A stretch of 64,000 nucleotides of DNA from NCBI RefSeq assembly GCF_017814435.1, contig NZ_JAGJCB010000006.1, forward strand, positions 155,993 to 219,992, in the 5' to 3' direction. The stretch comes from Mariniflexile gromovii (GTDB lineage Bacteria > Bacteroidota > Bacteroidia > Flavobacteriales > Flavobacteriaceae). Position 1 is the first letter of the stretch. Every line of letters starts with the position of its first letter. The notes under the pieces are model-generated. The model did no database searches, had not been told where the DNA came from, and worked only from the letters and a program-made list of their open reading frames with translations. This document shows, one piece after another, positions 36,688-46,428 of this stretch. The position numbers and the translations under genes are program-made.

Positions 36688-37446
36688 ATGAAAACCAACC
36701 AACCTATAAAAATTCTAATTGTAGAAGACGAAATGATTATTGCTGCAAACATGTCGCTTCAACTTACTACACTTGGTTACGAGGTTACCGGCATCATGCT
36801 AAAAGGGGAAGAAGCCATAATGCACATAAAACAAAACAAACCAGACATTATTTTACTGGACATTCATTTACAAGGCACATTAGACGGTATTGAAACCGCC
36901 CAAATAATACAGCTAGATTACAACATCCCCATTATTTATGTAACAGCAAATTCAGATGATGCACATTTTAACAAAGCAAAAGACACCAATCCTTATGGCT
37001 TCATATCTAAACCTTTTAAAAAACAAGACTTACAACGCACTATTGAATTAGCAGTTCATAGGTTTTATTCTGAAAATCAACCTGAAACTGAATTTACCGA
37101 AGAAGAAGAAAAAGAAACATTACCATTTATTTTAAGCGATTGCATTTTTGTACGCCATCAAGATAAAATGGTGAAAGTACAGATTGCTGATATTCTTTAT
37201 ATTGAAGCAGAACGAAACTATTCGCGTATCCATTCCAAAAACAAAGAATATTTATTGGTAGTAACACTAAAAGATTTGGAAGACAAACTTCCTGAAAATC
37301 ATTTCATTCGCATACACCGTTCGTTTATTGTCAACCTTTCTCAAATTGATGAAATTGCAACGTCTCACATTGTTATTTCAAAAAAGGCTATCCCTATAAG
37401 TGCCGAATCAAAAAAGCAACTGCTTCAACACATTCAAAAAGTATAA
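36688..37446 (+). CDS. LytTR-family response regulator
   Basis: This 252-aa transcription factor has a receiver domain (~8-120) with an acidic pocket in 'IVEDE', phospho-acceptor D58 in 'ILLDIHLQG', 'VTANSDD' and 'ISKPF'. A LytTR DNA-binding domain (~145-250) follows, with 'DILYIEAERNYSRIH', 'FIRIHRSFIVNL' and 'IPISAESKKQL'. The ATG at 36688 is used. Its cognate kinase starts 7 bases after the stop. The target genes are unknown; the run of secreted genes that follows is the nearest candidate. Confidence 0.93.
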   Translation: MKTNQPIKILIVEDEMIIAANMSLQLTTLGYEVTGIMLKGEEAIMHIKQNKPDIILLDIHLQGTLDGIETAQIIQLDYNIPIIYVTANSDDAHFNKAKDTNPYGFISKPFKKQDLQRTIELAVHRFYSENQPETEFTEEEEKETLPFILSDCIFVRHQDKMVKVQIADILYIEAERNYSRIHSKNKEYLLVVTLKDLEDKLPENHFIRIHRSFIVNLSQIDEIATSHIVISKKAIPISAESKKQLLQHIQKV

Positions 37447-37453
37447 AATATTT

Positions 37454-39328
37454 ATGAAAAAACTGGGGTTCATTTTTATTTTGTTCTCGCTTTGCGTATA
37501 TGGTCAAGATAATAGCATTGACGTTTTACAACAAAAGCTTAATTCTGAAAAAAAAGCCGCCAAAAAAATGGAACTCATAAATGAGATGGTTGCCATCGCT
37601 TTTAATAAAAATATTGCTGAAGCTTTAAAATATGCAAAACAAGGCGTAAAACTATCAGAAGAAAGTAACGACATAAACTGGCAACCCAAATTTTATGAAA
37701 TGCAAGGTAGAATGCATGCCAATTTACTAGAATTAGACTCTGCTAGCCTATTCTTCAACAAAGCTATAAAAGGTTATGAAACTGTAAAAAATGATAGAGG
37801 AAAAGCCACAACCCTATTCAAATTATCTTGGGTTGACAAGAAAAAAGGCGATTTAGAACAGGCACTACAAAAAGACCTTTCTGCATTGAAAATTATGGAA
37901 ACTTTAAAAGATAATGAAGGTATTTGTGATGCTTTAACCCGAGTTTCAGAAGATTTAACCCGCCAAAACCGATTAACCGAGGCTTTGGAATACGCCGAAA
38001 AAGCAATTGCCATAGCAGAAAAACACAATTTAACTTCAGAAAAATTTTATGTTAATTTTAATGCTGCCAATGTAGCTATGGCAAAAAGTAATTACACCCA
38101 ATCGTTGGAATATTACAATAAGGCCTTAGCCATTTGCAAAAAACAAAACATGGGTTTAGCTACTGAAGCTGATGTAACTAATGGTCTTGGAAATGCCTTA
38201 AAACGATTGGGAAAATACCCAGAAGCTTTAGAAAGTTACAAACGCTGTTTAGAATTAGCAACAGCCGCCAATTACCCCAACGCAATTTCTACTGTTACCG
38301 CAAATTTAGGGGAAGTTAATATGTTGATGGGCAACTCTAAAGATGCTTTAGTTTATCAATTAGAAACTGTAAAATTGCAAGAAAGCAATAACGATGTTTC
38401 CAATTTAATTGAAAATTATAACCATGTAAGCACCATTTACAATAAATTGGGCAATTATGAATTGGCTTTGAACTACAAACAAAAGGCTTATTCATTAAGA
38501 GACAGTATTGCTTCCATTGAAAGTGATGCAAAAATGTCGGAGCTTTTAACGCAATATGAAACCCAGAAAAAAGAAGAAACAATCGCTTTTCAAAGCGATA
38601 AAATTTCTCAACAAACACTTATTCAAACACTAAGTTTTGGTTTGCTTGCCTTATTACTTGGCTTACTTATTTTTGGCTTTATTAGTTATAGAAACCGGAG
38701 TAGAGCAAATAAACTATTGGCTTCAAAAAATAACGAAATAGAATTATTATTAAAAGAAGTACACCACAGAGTGAAAAATAACTTGGAAATTGTTTCAAGT
38801 TTACTAGCACTTCAATCGGCTCAAATAAAAGAACCAAATGCCAAAGAAGCTATGGCTGAAAGTCAAAACCGCGTAAACTCCATAGGCATTGTTCATCAAA
38901 AATTATATAGAAGTGCCAATTTGGGTGCTATTGAAATGAAAGATTATGTATTAAATTTAAGTGAAACCATTTTAGATAGTTTTGGTGCTGAAAACAAAGT
39001 GCGCTTAAATTTAGCCATGAACAATCTTGACTTGGATATTGATACTGCTGTTCCATTAGGACTGATTATTAATGAATTACTAACCAATACCGTTAAATAC
39101 GCCTTTCCTGATAACAACACAGGCACCATTACCATAAAACTAGAAAAACAAACCAACAACATGCTACATCTTGAAGTTGCAGATAATGGCATTGGAAAAT
39201 TGGGTATTACCCATGGCACCGGTTTTGGCTCGCAGTTAATTGCATTACTTACCCGCCAATTAAATGGCACGATGAAGGAAGATTATTCAAACGGAACTTC
39301 GGTTGTATTCAACTTTCAGTTAAGCTAA
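37454..39328 (+). CDS. Membrane sensor histidine kinase (TPR, HisKA_2)
   Basis: This 624-aa kinase pairs with the LytTR regulator directly upstream. It has a signal peptide ('FILFSLCVYGQD') and about seven periplasmic tetratricopeptide repeats (~40-370, e.g. 'NYTQSLEYYNKALAICKK'). A transmembrane helix lies near 390-412, and the HisKA_2-type dimerisation domain has its phospho-acceptor in 'EVHHRVKNNLEIVSSLL' (~434-450). The HATPase carries 'LIINELLTNTVKYAF' and 'DNGIGK'. The ATG at 37454 starts the signal peptide; an in-frame upstream ATG-like extension overlaps the regulator. The TPR sensor suggests a peptide or protein signal (inference). Confidence 0.93.
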   Translation: MKKLGFIFILFSLCVYGQDNSIDVLQQKLNSEKKAAKKMELINEMVAIAFNKNIAEALKYAKQGVKLSEESNDINWQPKFYEMQGRMHANLLELDSASLFFNKAIKGYETVKNDRGKATTLFKLSWVDKKKGDLEQALQKDLSALKIMETLKDNEGICDALTRVSEDLTRQNRLTEALEYAEKAIAIAEKHNLTSEKFYVNFNAANVAMAKSNYTQSLEYYNKALAICKKQNMGLATEADVTNGLGNALKRLGKYPEALESYKRCLELATAANYPNAISTVTANLGEVNMLMGNSKDALVYQLETVKLQESNNDVSNLIENYNHVSTIYNKLGNYELALNYKQKAYSLRDSIASIESDAKMSELLTQYETQKKEETIAFQSDKISQQTLIQTLSFGLLALLLGLLIFGFISYRNRSRANKLLASKNNEIELLLKEVHHRVKNNLEIVSSLLALQSAQIKEPNAKEAMAESQNRVNSIGIVHQKLYRSANLGAIEMKDYVLNLSETILDSFGAENKVRLNLAMNNLDLDIDTAVPLGLIINELLTNTVKYAFPDNNTGTITIKLEKQTNNMLHLEVADNGIGKLGITHGTGFGSQLIALLTRQLNGTMKEDYSNGTSVVFNFQLS

Positions 39329-39495
39329 TCTGCTTAAAAATATATTTATACATTTAATTTCAATCATTCAAACATTCCGATAACTAAAACATAGGCTTCG
39401 GACATTATTACCCCCGCTTCGTCCTAAATCGATTTCATTTACGAATGATTTTCAATAGCTTAGGGTTATTAATTAACCATTTAAACGCTATTATC

Positions 39496-40257
39496 ATGAA
39501 AATCTCAAAAAACACACTATGCACTACATTGTTACTTATTATGGCAACAATAATGCTAAGTGCACAAAACCAAGCCTATTGGGTACATACGGACTATGTG
39601 AAACCCGCCATGCAAGACGAATATGAAAAAACAACTAAAGATTTTGTGGAAGCTTGCAAAAAGTATGACCTCAAAGGTGCAGATTGGACATCTATAAGAA
39701 TTGATGACGGCAGGTATTTATCTATTGCCCCTATTAAAAATATGGCAGATTTTGACGCCAACCCTCTAGCGCCACTTGCTGAAAAAATGGGAAATGAGAG
39801 TTTTTCTGCTATATTCAAACGTTTTAACACCTGCTACGATAAGCACACAGATTATGTGATCCATTTAAACAGCAACCTATCTTACATGCCTGACGGGATG
39901 AATGTTAACATACCCAATCAAGATTACAGAAAGTACCATTTCTTTTACGTAACACCTTCAACGTCCAAAGCGGTTTCAGAAAAAATAAAAGCAATAAAAG
40001 AATTCTACGTAAAAAAAGGGCTCAAAGAGCAATTTAGAATCTATCAAAGCGGATTTGGTGCTCCTGAAGAATTCTACGTTGCAGTACTTTCAGCTAAAGA
40101 TGCTCAAGATTATATAAAAACAAGTGATGAAGCTGAAGCTCAATACGGTGAAGAAGGCAAAAAACTGTTTGATGAGCTCTTCAGTTCAATTTCCAGATAT
40201 GAAACCAAGTCTGGGGTAATGCGTCCTGATTTGGCCTATGTAGCAAAAACCAATTAA
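39496..40257 (+). CDS. Exported protein of unknown function
   Basis: This 253-aa protein has a signal peptide ending at 'IMLSAQ'. The mature part appears as two similar halves: 'YWVHTDYVKPAMQDEYEKTTKDF' and a later 'YRKYHFFYVTPSTSKAVSEKIK'. Each is followed by an aromatic-rich strand and an aspartate-rich helix, reminiscent of dimeric alpha-beta (ABM-type) barrels. No catalytic residue can be assigned. It lies downstream of the LytTR pair and precedes several other small exported proteins. Confidence 0.75.
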   Translation: MKISKNTLCTTLLLIMATIMLSAQNQAYWVHTDYVKPAMQDEYEKTTKDFVEACKKYDLKGADWTSIRIDDGRYLSIAPIKNMADFDANPLAPLAEKMGNESFSAIFKRFNTCYDKHTDYVIHLNSNLSYMPDGMNVNIPNQDYRKYHFFYVTPSTSKAVSEKIKAIKEFYVKKGLKEQFRIYQSGFGAPEEFYVAVLSAKDAQDYIKTSDEAEAQYGEEGKKLFDELFSSISRYETKSGVMRPDLAYVAKTN

Positions 40258-40269
40258 CCAACCACTACG

Positions 40270-40307
40270 AAACCTCATAAATTATAAAAGGTTTGTGAGG
40301 TTTTATT
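40270..40307 (+). terminator. Weak hairpin terminator
   Basis: AAACCTCA (40270-40277) pairs with TGAGGTTT (40296-40303) across an 18-base loop, followed by a short T/A tract. Confidence 0.45.
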
Positions 40308-40320
40308 AAAACTAAAAACG

Positions 40321-40821
40321 ATGAAAAAATTACTATTACTTGGACTTGCCATTATTCTTTTCACAAATTGCAACCAACAAGAAAAACGCTATACACAACA
40401 ATCACCAGAAATTGAAATTGTAAAAAAAGCCATTGAAAATTACAACAATAAAAAGTATGATATAACCTTGTATGCCGATACTTCTAAAACATTATTTAAC
40501 TCCTCAAAAGCTTTAATGTCGCCATCAGAAACCATAGCATATCATAAGACGAATGATGCCATTTATTCTAGCAGAGGTTTTACCAATGAAGACCCAGAAT
40601 ACGAAATGGTCGTGACCGATGATGGCGAAACTTGGGTAAACTGTTGGCTAAATTGGAAAGGAACACTAGCGGCCAATAACAAAGAGTTTGATATACCCAT
40701 CCATTTAACCTATCGCTTTATTGACGGTAAAATTGTTAGAGAAGTTGGGTTTTGGGATGCATCAGCCATTGCTTTGGAACTTCAAGCTATTGAAGCCGAA
40801 AAAACAGCATCAGAAAACTGA
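40321..40821 (+). CDS. NTF2/SnoaL-like lipoprotein
   Basis: This 166-aa lipoprotein has its lipobox in 'LFTNCNQQ'. The mature domain ('IVKKAIENYNNKKYDITLYADT', then 'WVNCWLNWKGTL', 'HLTYRFIDGKIVREVGFWD') has the helix-then-cone layout of NTF2/SnoaL-like folds, which serve as small-molecule binding or isomerase scaffolds. It is one of several such exported proteins in the next 4 kb. No substrate can be inferred. Confidence 0.75.
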   Translation: MKKLLLLGLAIILFTNCNQQEKRYTQQSPEIEIVKKAIENYNNKKYDITLYADTSKTLFNSSKALMSPSETIAYHKTNDAIYSSRGFTNEDPEYEMVVTDDGETWVNCWLNWKGTLAANNKEFDIPIHLTYRFIDGKIVREVGFWDASAIALELQAIEAEKTASEN

Positions 40822-41047
40822 AAAAACATAAAGCTTATTTTTAGAAATCAATTACAAAAACAGGCAGTTTATTTCAACTTAATGCTATAAATAATTATTT
40901 CATTTTGTAATTAAAAAAGAATTAGTCACTCTTTAATTATTGTTTACTGTCTGTTTTTATTCTCCCAACATTACCTACTTAATTTTATTGTAATAACTAA
41001 AAGTACATAGACACACCTTTTGGAAAAGGCATAAAAATTATTTCAAA

Positions 41048-41986
41048 ATGAAAAAAGCAGGCATCATAGGTGGCTCGGGTTTTATAGGCAGTTATATAAC
41101 CAAACAATTTCTAGACCATGGTTTTCAGGTAAAAGTATCGACCACCGATATTACACGGAAAGACAAATACGAACATTTAATGGTTTTTAATCATTCCGAA
41201 AACCTCTATATAAGCGAATTAGATGTAACAGACAAAAATGCTTTAAAAGATTTTGTAAGCGATTGCGATGTGGTAATACATAGTGGCACCCCTTTCATTT
41301 TAGATTTTGAAGACCCAAAAACCCAATTATTCGACCCAACAATTAAGGGAACAGAAAATTTTTTGGAAGTTATCAATAACACACCCAGTATAGAAAAAGT
41401 AGTTTTTGTAGCCTCCGTGGCTGCTTATAATACCAATTTTCCATTTCCGGCTGGAACAAAAAGCTTCACTGATACTTTTAATGAAACAGATGTAAAATTC
41501 ACAAGTAATGAAAGTCATCCGTATGCACAAGCTAAGTTTTTAGCGAATCAAGCGGTAGAAAATTTCATTAAAAAAAATTCTGATTTACATTTTGAAATCA
41601 GCTCTGTTTCCCCAGTTATGGTTATAGGCAAAGCACTTTCTATAAGAGAAGATTCTACATCAGGCAATATTCAATTTTTAATTAAAAACAATATGGCACC
41701 CAATGATTTTATGAAAGCCATATTTGATAATGATGTGCCATTCGCCATGGTAAATGTTGAAGATGTTGCCATTGCAACATACAAAACAGCAAACAAAAAA
41801 GGTCTACATGGCAAAAATTATTTATTGAGTAGTGAAACCTACAAAGCATCGGACATACACGCCATGCTTAACCATAAAGCCCCAAAAGAAAATCCAATTG
41901 TTATCTATCAAAACAACTTAGCCAAACACGATTTGGGCATGCAATTCAAACCTGTAAAAGAAGCCCTTAACAGCTATTCAAACTAG
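41048..41986 (+). CDS. NAD(P)-dependent epimerase/dehydratase (extended SDR)
   Basis: This 312-aa cytoplasmic oxidoreductase has a Rossmann nucleotide motif 'GGSGFIGSYI' (residues 8-17). 'VIHSGTP' near 80 is followed by 'FVASVAAY' and the catalytic Tyr/Lys in 'YAQAKFLA' near 160. The protein is close to dihydroflavonol-reductase-like members acting on carbonyls of small molecules. The substrate is unknown. It is flanked by secreted NTF2-like genes, an unusual but repeated arrangement in this cluster. Confidence 0.82.
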   Translation: MKKAGIIGGSGFIGSYITKQFLDHGFQVKVSTTDITRKDKYEHLMVFNHSENLYISELDVTDKNALKDFVSDCDVVIHSGTPFILDFEDPKTQLFDPTIKGTENFLEVINNTPSIEKVVFVASVAAYNTNFPFPAGTKSFTDTFNETDVKFTSNESHPYAQAKFLANQAVENFIKKNSDLHFEISSVSPVMVIGKALSIREDSTSGNIQFLIKNNMAPNDFMKAIFDNDVPFAMVNVEDVAIATYKTANKKGLHGKNYLLSSETYKASDIHAMLNHKAPKENPIVIYQNNLAKHDLGMQFKPVKEALNSYSN

Positions 41987-42024
41987 AAATAAATTCAAAT
42001 TAATTAACATAAAAACCAATAAAA

Positions 42025-42972
42025 ATGAAAACAACAAAATTATTAACGGTACTTGCTTTTATAAGCACTACGGCCGTATTTGCACAAAAGAAAACCAATG
42101 GAACCGTTTACATCGATCATCCTGCAATTACAGTGGTAGAAGATATGACTAAAGCTTTTGTAGCAGGAGATTCCACAAAAGTAGCCAGTTATTTGGCAGA
42201 TGACTTTAAATCCTTTAACGGCGTAGGCACAAGAACCAACGACAAAGGACGAGACAAAGCCTCCTTTTTAAGGGGTGTGAAATGGTGGAAAGATGCGATT
42301 GATTATTTTTCTATAACACGTACCAAAGGTGCTTACCCAGATGCGATAGAATACAAAGAAGGCAACCAAAAAGATGTGGTTTGGGTACAAACTTGGGAAG
42401 ACTTAAAAGGGGTGCACAAAACAACAGGTGTAAAAATTAACATGCCAGTACATAGACTTTATGTGGTAAACAAAAACAATAAAATACAAACTCTTATAAG
42501 CTATTCAAACGAAAGTGTTTTTGATGAAATTGGTGTAAGTTATGGCAATAGAACCAATGGTACCATTTACAATCACCACGACAATATTAACACTGTTAGA
42601 AAATTAACGTATGCTTATGAAAATGGCGATCTAGAAACAACCATGAGTTTTTATAGTGATGATGCCAGATTTAATGACATTAATGATGAATTTGGAAAAT
42701 CGTATACAAAAGCCGAAACAAAAGCAAGTTGGGCAAAATTTCTAAAAGATTATGAAATTGTAAGCATCGATATGATTGGTTACCCAGATTATTTAGAATA
42801 CGAAATGAATGATGGCCGTGAGGTATTATCATGGTGGAATTACCATTTAATTCGTAAATCGGATAAAAAAGCAATTTCAATTCCTTTTCATTTTAGCAAT
42901 AGCTTTGATGCCGATGGAAAAATAGTAGCTGAAATGGCCTATTATAGTCAAAGCTTGTTGACTGCAAAGTAA
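42025..42972 (+). CDS. Exported tandem NTF2-like protein
   Basis: This 315-aa protein has a signal peptide ending at 'TAVFAQ' and two NTF2-like domains in tandem. The first opens 'AITVVEDMTKAFVAGDSTKVASYLADDFK' (~35-160) and the second 'INTVRKLTYAYENGDLETTMSFYSDDARF' (~185-310). Both contain the 'W...' cone-lining aromatics seen in SnoaL-type folds. No catalytic dyad is clear. A strong hairpin follows the stop. The role is unknown, likely binding of a small hydrophobic compound in the periplasm. Confidence 0.8.
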   Translation: MKTTKLLTVLAFISTTAVFAQKKTNGTVYIDHPAITVVEDMTKAFVAGDSTKVASYLADDFKSFNGVGTRTNDKGRDKASFLRGVKWWKDAIDYFSITRTKGAYPDAIEYKEGNQKDVVWVQTWEDLKGVHKTTGVKINMPVHRLYVVNKNNKIQTLISYSNESVFDEIGVSYGNRTNGTIYNHHDNINTVRKLTYAYENGDLETTMSFYSDDARFNDINDEFGKSYTKAETKASWAKFLKDYEIVSIDMIGYPDYLEYEMNDGREVLSWWNYHLIRKSDKKAISIPFHFSNSFDADGKIVAEMAYYSQSLLTAK

Positions 42973-42985
42973 AACATTCAAAATA

Positions 42986-43016
42986 CAAAGGCAGCTTAAC
43001 TATTAAGTTGCCTTTG
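42986..43016 (+). terminator. Strong hairpin after tandem NTF2 gene
   Basis: CAAAGGCAGCTTAA pairs with TTAAGTTGCCTTTG (14 bp with one G-T). The T tract after it is poor, so it may be a partial terminator or an RNA-stabilising 3' end. Confidence 0.5.
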
Positions 43017-43059
43017 CATTTACTCTATTGCATAAGTTTAACCACTAAAATCAACCAAA

Positions 43060-43935
43060 ATGAAAAATTCAGTCAAACTATTTCTTCTAATCATTGGATT
43101 AAGCATCATGTCTTGCAACAATGCTAAAACTGAAAAAAACATTAAAATGTATTCCGATACCTGGGACCAAATTGTTAATGATGGTAATCTAGACCTCATC
43201 AATAACACAAACTTCACCAAAGACATAACAATGGTATCCAGTCCGGAAAACATTGTTGGTATTGACAATTTTAAAGCCTATTACCAAAACTTCATCACTG
43301 GATTTTCAGATATTAAATTTACAGTGATTGATATTTTTGGTCAAGACGATAAAATTGTGAAACATTGGAATTTTAAAGGAAAGCACACTGGTGATTTCTT
43401 TGGCATTCCAGCAACAGGAAAATCGGTAGATATTGAGGGTGTTACCATTGCCAAAATGAAACATGGTAAAATTGCCCAAGAGCAAGATTTTATGGATAAC
43501 ACGGTATTTATGCAACAATTGGGGCTGGCGTCCAATCCAGAAAACATTAAGGTTATTGATGGTTTATACTAAGCCTTTGCCACAGGCGATATTCCAAATG
43601 TGCTTGGCGCTATGGATGCAAAAATAGTGTGGAATGAAGCGGAAAGCAACAACTTGGCCGATGGCAATCCATATATAGGCCCTGAAGCTGTAAACAATGG
43701 TGTATTTGGACGTGTTATAGGGGGACATGAATATTTCAAATTAGCAGACATAGAGCTTCACGAGATGAGCAATAATCAAGTTTTGTCAACTTTACGCTAT
43801 GAAGGTAAATTCAAGAAAAGTGGCAAAGTTTACAATGCACAAGCAGCTCATCTATGGACATTAAATGATGGGAAAATAGTTGCATTTCAGCAATATGTGG
43901 ATACTAAAAAGCTTGCGGATTCGGAGAAGAAATAA
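43060..43935 (+). pseudogene. Tandem SnoaL-like lipoprotein interrupted by in-frame TAA
   Basis: One reading frame spans 43060-43935 except for a single TAA at 43570-43572. The upstream part (170 aa) has a lipobox ('LSIMSCNNAK') and an ester-cyclase/SnoaL domain with 'GKHTGDFFGIPATGK'. The downstream part (from 43573) continues without shift as a second SnoaL-like domain, 'AFATGDIPNVLGAMDAKIVWNE'. That text normally follows directly after 'VIDGLY'. The second part has no leader and only GTG 43600 or ATG 43612 as starts. The simplest reading is a nonsense mutation in a ~291-aa two-domain protein; read-through or sequencing error remain possible. The first domain alone may still be made. Confidence 0.75.
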
Positions 43936-43970
43936 AATATTTAAATATTACCAACCAAAAACCAACCAAC

Positions 43971-45005
43971 ATGCAATTAAAACAATCGCTACTCATGGCT
44001 ATTGCACTAAGTGTAATAAGCCTTGGGGCTTGGGAACTCTATTGGAGATCTCAAGGAAAAACACCTAACTTGGACGATAATAAAGATCTCTGGGCTGTTC
44101 AGCGTGCTAAAGGGAACAAAGCAACTGCTGATGATGTTATTCTTACCGGATCATCTCGTGTATTATTTGACATCCAATTAAATGAATGGGAAAAGGAAAC
44201 GGGTATCCGCCCTATACAACTGGCTACTGCCGGCGCTTCTCCATTGCCAATTTTTAGTGACATTGTCAATAACACCAATTTTAAAGGTACTGTTTTAGTA
44301 GGAGTAACACCTCCACTATTTTTCTCTACAACCTACCCTTTGGCAGACCCTTGGTATAGAGCACAAAATCGTACAGATTATTTTCAAAAAAGAACTTACG
44401 CACAACGCTTTAATCATTTACTATCAATACCCCTTCAGAAAAATTTAGCTTTAATATCTACTTCTGAAGAAAAATGGAATGATAATTTTGATTTAAAAAC
44501 GCTCATAAACAATATAAGAATAGGTGAAAGAATCCCTCAAGAAATGCCTCCATTTTATCGGTTTGACAACATAGACCTGGACAGAAATGTTGAAATGACA
44601 CCAAGAACCGTCAACGACACAGCTTTTGCTAATACCCATAAAAAAGTATGGGGATTTTTTGGAAAAGTATCACCTCCGCCTGACAAAAAATCTACCATGG
44701 ACTTTTTTGTTAACGATGCCAAAAAATTTATGGAAAGAGGTGGGAAAATCATTTTATTAAGATGTCCTTCAACGGGAGGTTTTAGAATGGGTGAGAAAAT
44801 GGTAACACCAAGAGCTGAATTTTGGGATAAACTAGTGGATACGCTTGCTGTACCCAGTTATCATTTTGAGGATTATGAACCATTTAAAAATTTGGATTGT
44901 CCAGAATGGTCTCACTTATCTGCTAAAGATGCTCGATTTTTTACTACTGAACTTGTTAAAATATTGAAAGCTGATGGCGCTTTAACTAAATCTAAAACCA
45001 ACTAA
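43971..45005 (+). CDS. SGNH-like partner of MBOAT acyltransferase
   Basis: This 344-aa protein has an N-terminal membrane anchor ('LLMAIALSVISLGAWEL') and a periplasmic domain. A nucleophile-type 'LTGSSRVLFDI' lies near residue 59, and a C-terminal 'PEWSHLSAKDARFFT' holds the histidine expected of an SGNH hydrolase/transferase. It sits 2 bases before an MBOAT gene, the AlgI-AlgJ/X or DltB-DltD type pairing. In those pairs the SGNH protein moves the acyl group onto a surface polymer. Which polymer is acylated here is unknown. Confidence 0.75.
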   Translation: MQLKQSLLMAIALSVISLGAWELYWRSQGKTPNLDDNKDLWAVQRAKGNKATADDVILTGSSRVLFDIQLNEWEKETGIRPIQLATAGASPLPIFSDIVNNTNFKGTVLVGVTPPLFFSTTYPLADPWYRAQNRTDYFQKRTYAQRFNHLLSIPLQKNLALISTSEEKWNDNFDLKTLINNIRIGERIPQEMPPFYRFDNIDLDRNVEMTPRTVNDTAFANTHKKVWGFFGKVSPPPDKKSTMDFFVNDAKKFMERGGKIILLRCPSTGGFRMGEKMVTPRAEFWDKLVDTLAVPSYHFEDYEPFKNLDCPEWSHLSAKDARFFTTELVKILKADGALTKSKTN

Positions 45006-45007
45006 TT

Positions 45008-46423
45008 ATGTTATTCAACTCATTAAGTTTCGTCGTTTTTTTAGTAGTGGTATTAGCATTATACTATTCAAAAATATTCAATTGGACGAATAAAAAACGC
45101 ATACTCCTTTTTGCCAGTTATCTATTTTATGGTTTATGGAATCCGCCTCTAGTTATTTTACTTTGGATCTCTACAGTTGTAGATTGGATTACAGGAAAAA
45201 AATTGGCTACCGAAGAAAACCAACGTAAAAGAAAACTATGGCTTTTGTTAAGCATGTTTGTCAATTTAGGTTTTCTTACCTTTTTTAAATACAGAGATTT
45301 CTTGTTGGACAATTTTACCACAGTTGTAAACGCATACGGCTACGGCTATAATGCTACACCCATGGATATTATTTTACCAATGGGCATTTCGTTTTACACC
45401 TTCCAAACTATGTCCTATACCATAGACATGTATTTAAAACGGACAGAACGTGCCAAAACATTTTTAGATTTTGCTTTATATGTTACATTCTTCCCGCAAT
45501 TGGTAGCAGGACCTATAGTAAGAGCAACAGATTTAATTTCTCAGTTTTATGAAGAAAAAAAAGCTACGGTAAATCAATTTTTATGGGGTTTATTTTTACT
45601 AACATTGGGGCTTTTTCAAAAAGTTGTAATGGCAGACACCATGCTGTCCGATACAGCCGATAAAGTATATGGCGCAGATAAAGTTTTAAATTTTTGGGAT
45701 GCTTGGATGGGTACCTTGGCGTTTTCTGGTCAAATATTTTTTGATTTTGCAGGATATTCTACTTGTGCCATAGGAATCGCCTTAATGCTTGGCATTATAT
45801 TACCAGATAATTTTAGATATCCTTATGGGTCTTTAGGGTTTTCTGATTTATGGAGACGGTGGCACATATCCCTTTCATCATGGCTACGCGATTATTTATA
45901 CATCCCATTAGGTGGAAACCGTCATGGTATTGTTAGAATGTATGCTGCTTTAATGATAACCATGCTTTTGGGAGGATTATGGCACGGTGCAGCATGGACT
46001 TTTATTGTGTGGGGTGGTTTACATGGAACTTACCTCATTTTAGAAAGGTTACAACGACAATATGTCCCTTTTAAAATAACTGCTCGCAACGGTATATTCT
46101 TAGCGTTCATAACCTTTACATTTGTAAATATCACATGGGTGTTTTTTCGAGCCCGAGAGTTTAAAACAGCTTGGAATATGCTAAGTTCCATGCTTTACAT
46201 GAATCCTGAAGGAGAAAAAGTTATTGGTTCTTTTGATATTTTAAAAGTGAGCGTGATTATAGGCATCCTATTTCTTTGTCATTGGTTTATGAGAAATACA
46301 TCAGTTGAAGCTGTTTCAAAAAAAATATCACCAATAGCTTTAGCCTTTGTTTGGGCATCTATGTTTTTCCTGATTGCTATATCACAAGGTAGCGGAGAAC
46401 AGTTTATATATTTTCAATTTTAA
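45008..46423 (+). CDS. MBOAT family O-acyltransferase
   Basis: This 471-aa polytopic membrane protein of the AlgI/PatA group transfers acyl groups across the membrane to periplasmic acceptors. It has ten or more helices. 'MGISFYTFQTMSYTIDMYL' near 120, 'QLVAGPIVRA' near 165, 'DLWRRWHISLSSWLRDYLYIPLGGN' near 282 and the catalytic-His motif 'LLGGLWHGAAWTFIVWGGLHG' near 320 are all typical. Length is normal. It is 2 bases from the SGNH-like gene upstream and 5 bases from a DUF418 gene downstream. This places it in an operon devoted to envelope acylation (inference). Confidence 0.92.
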   Translation: MLFNSLSFVVFLVVVLALYYSKIFNWTNKKRILLFASYLFYGLWNPPLVILLWISTVVDWITGKKLATEENQRKRKLWLLLSMFVNLGFLTFFKYRDFLLDNFTTVVNAYGYGYNATPMDIILPMGISFYTFQTMSYTIDMYLKRTERAKTFLDFALYVTFFPQLVAGPIVRATDLISQFYEEKKATVNQFLWGLFLLTLGLFQKVVMADTMLSDTADKVYGADKVLNFWDAWMGTLAFSGQIFFDFAGYSTCAIGIALMLGIILPDNFRYPYGSLGFSDLWRRWHISLSSWLRDYLYIPLGGNRHGIVRMYAALMITMLLGGLWHGAAWTFIVWGGLHGTYLILERLQRQYVPFKITARNGIFLAFITFTFVNITWVFFRAREFKTAWNMLSSMLYMNPEGEKVIGSFDILKVSVIIGILFLCHWFMRNTSVEAVSKKISPIALAFVWASMFFLIAISQGSGEQFIYFQF

Positions 46424-46428
46424 AAACC

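Noticed and set aside
36602..36688. 28-codon ORF just upstream of the LytTR regulator
   Set aside because: It is short, has no family resemblance, and its stop overlaps the regulator start only by chance in AT-rich sequence.
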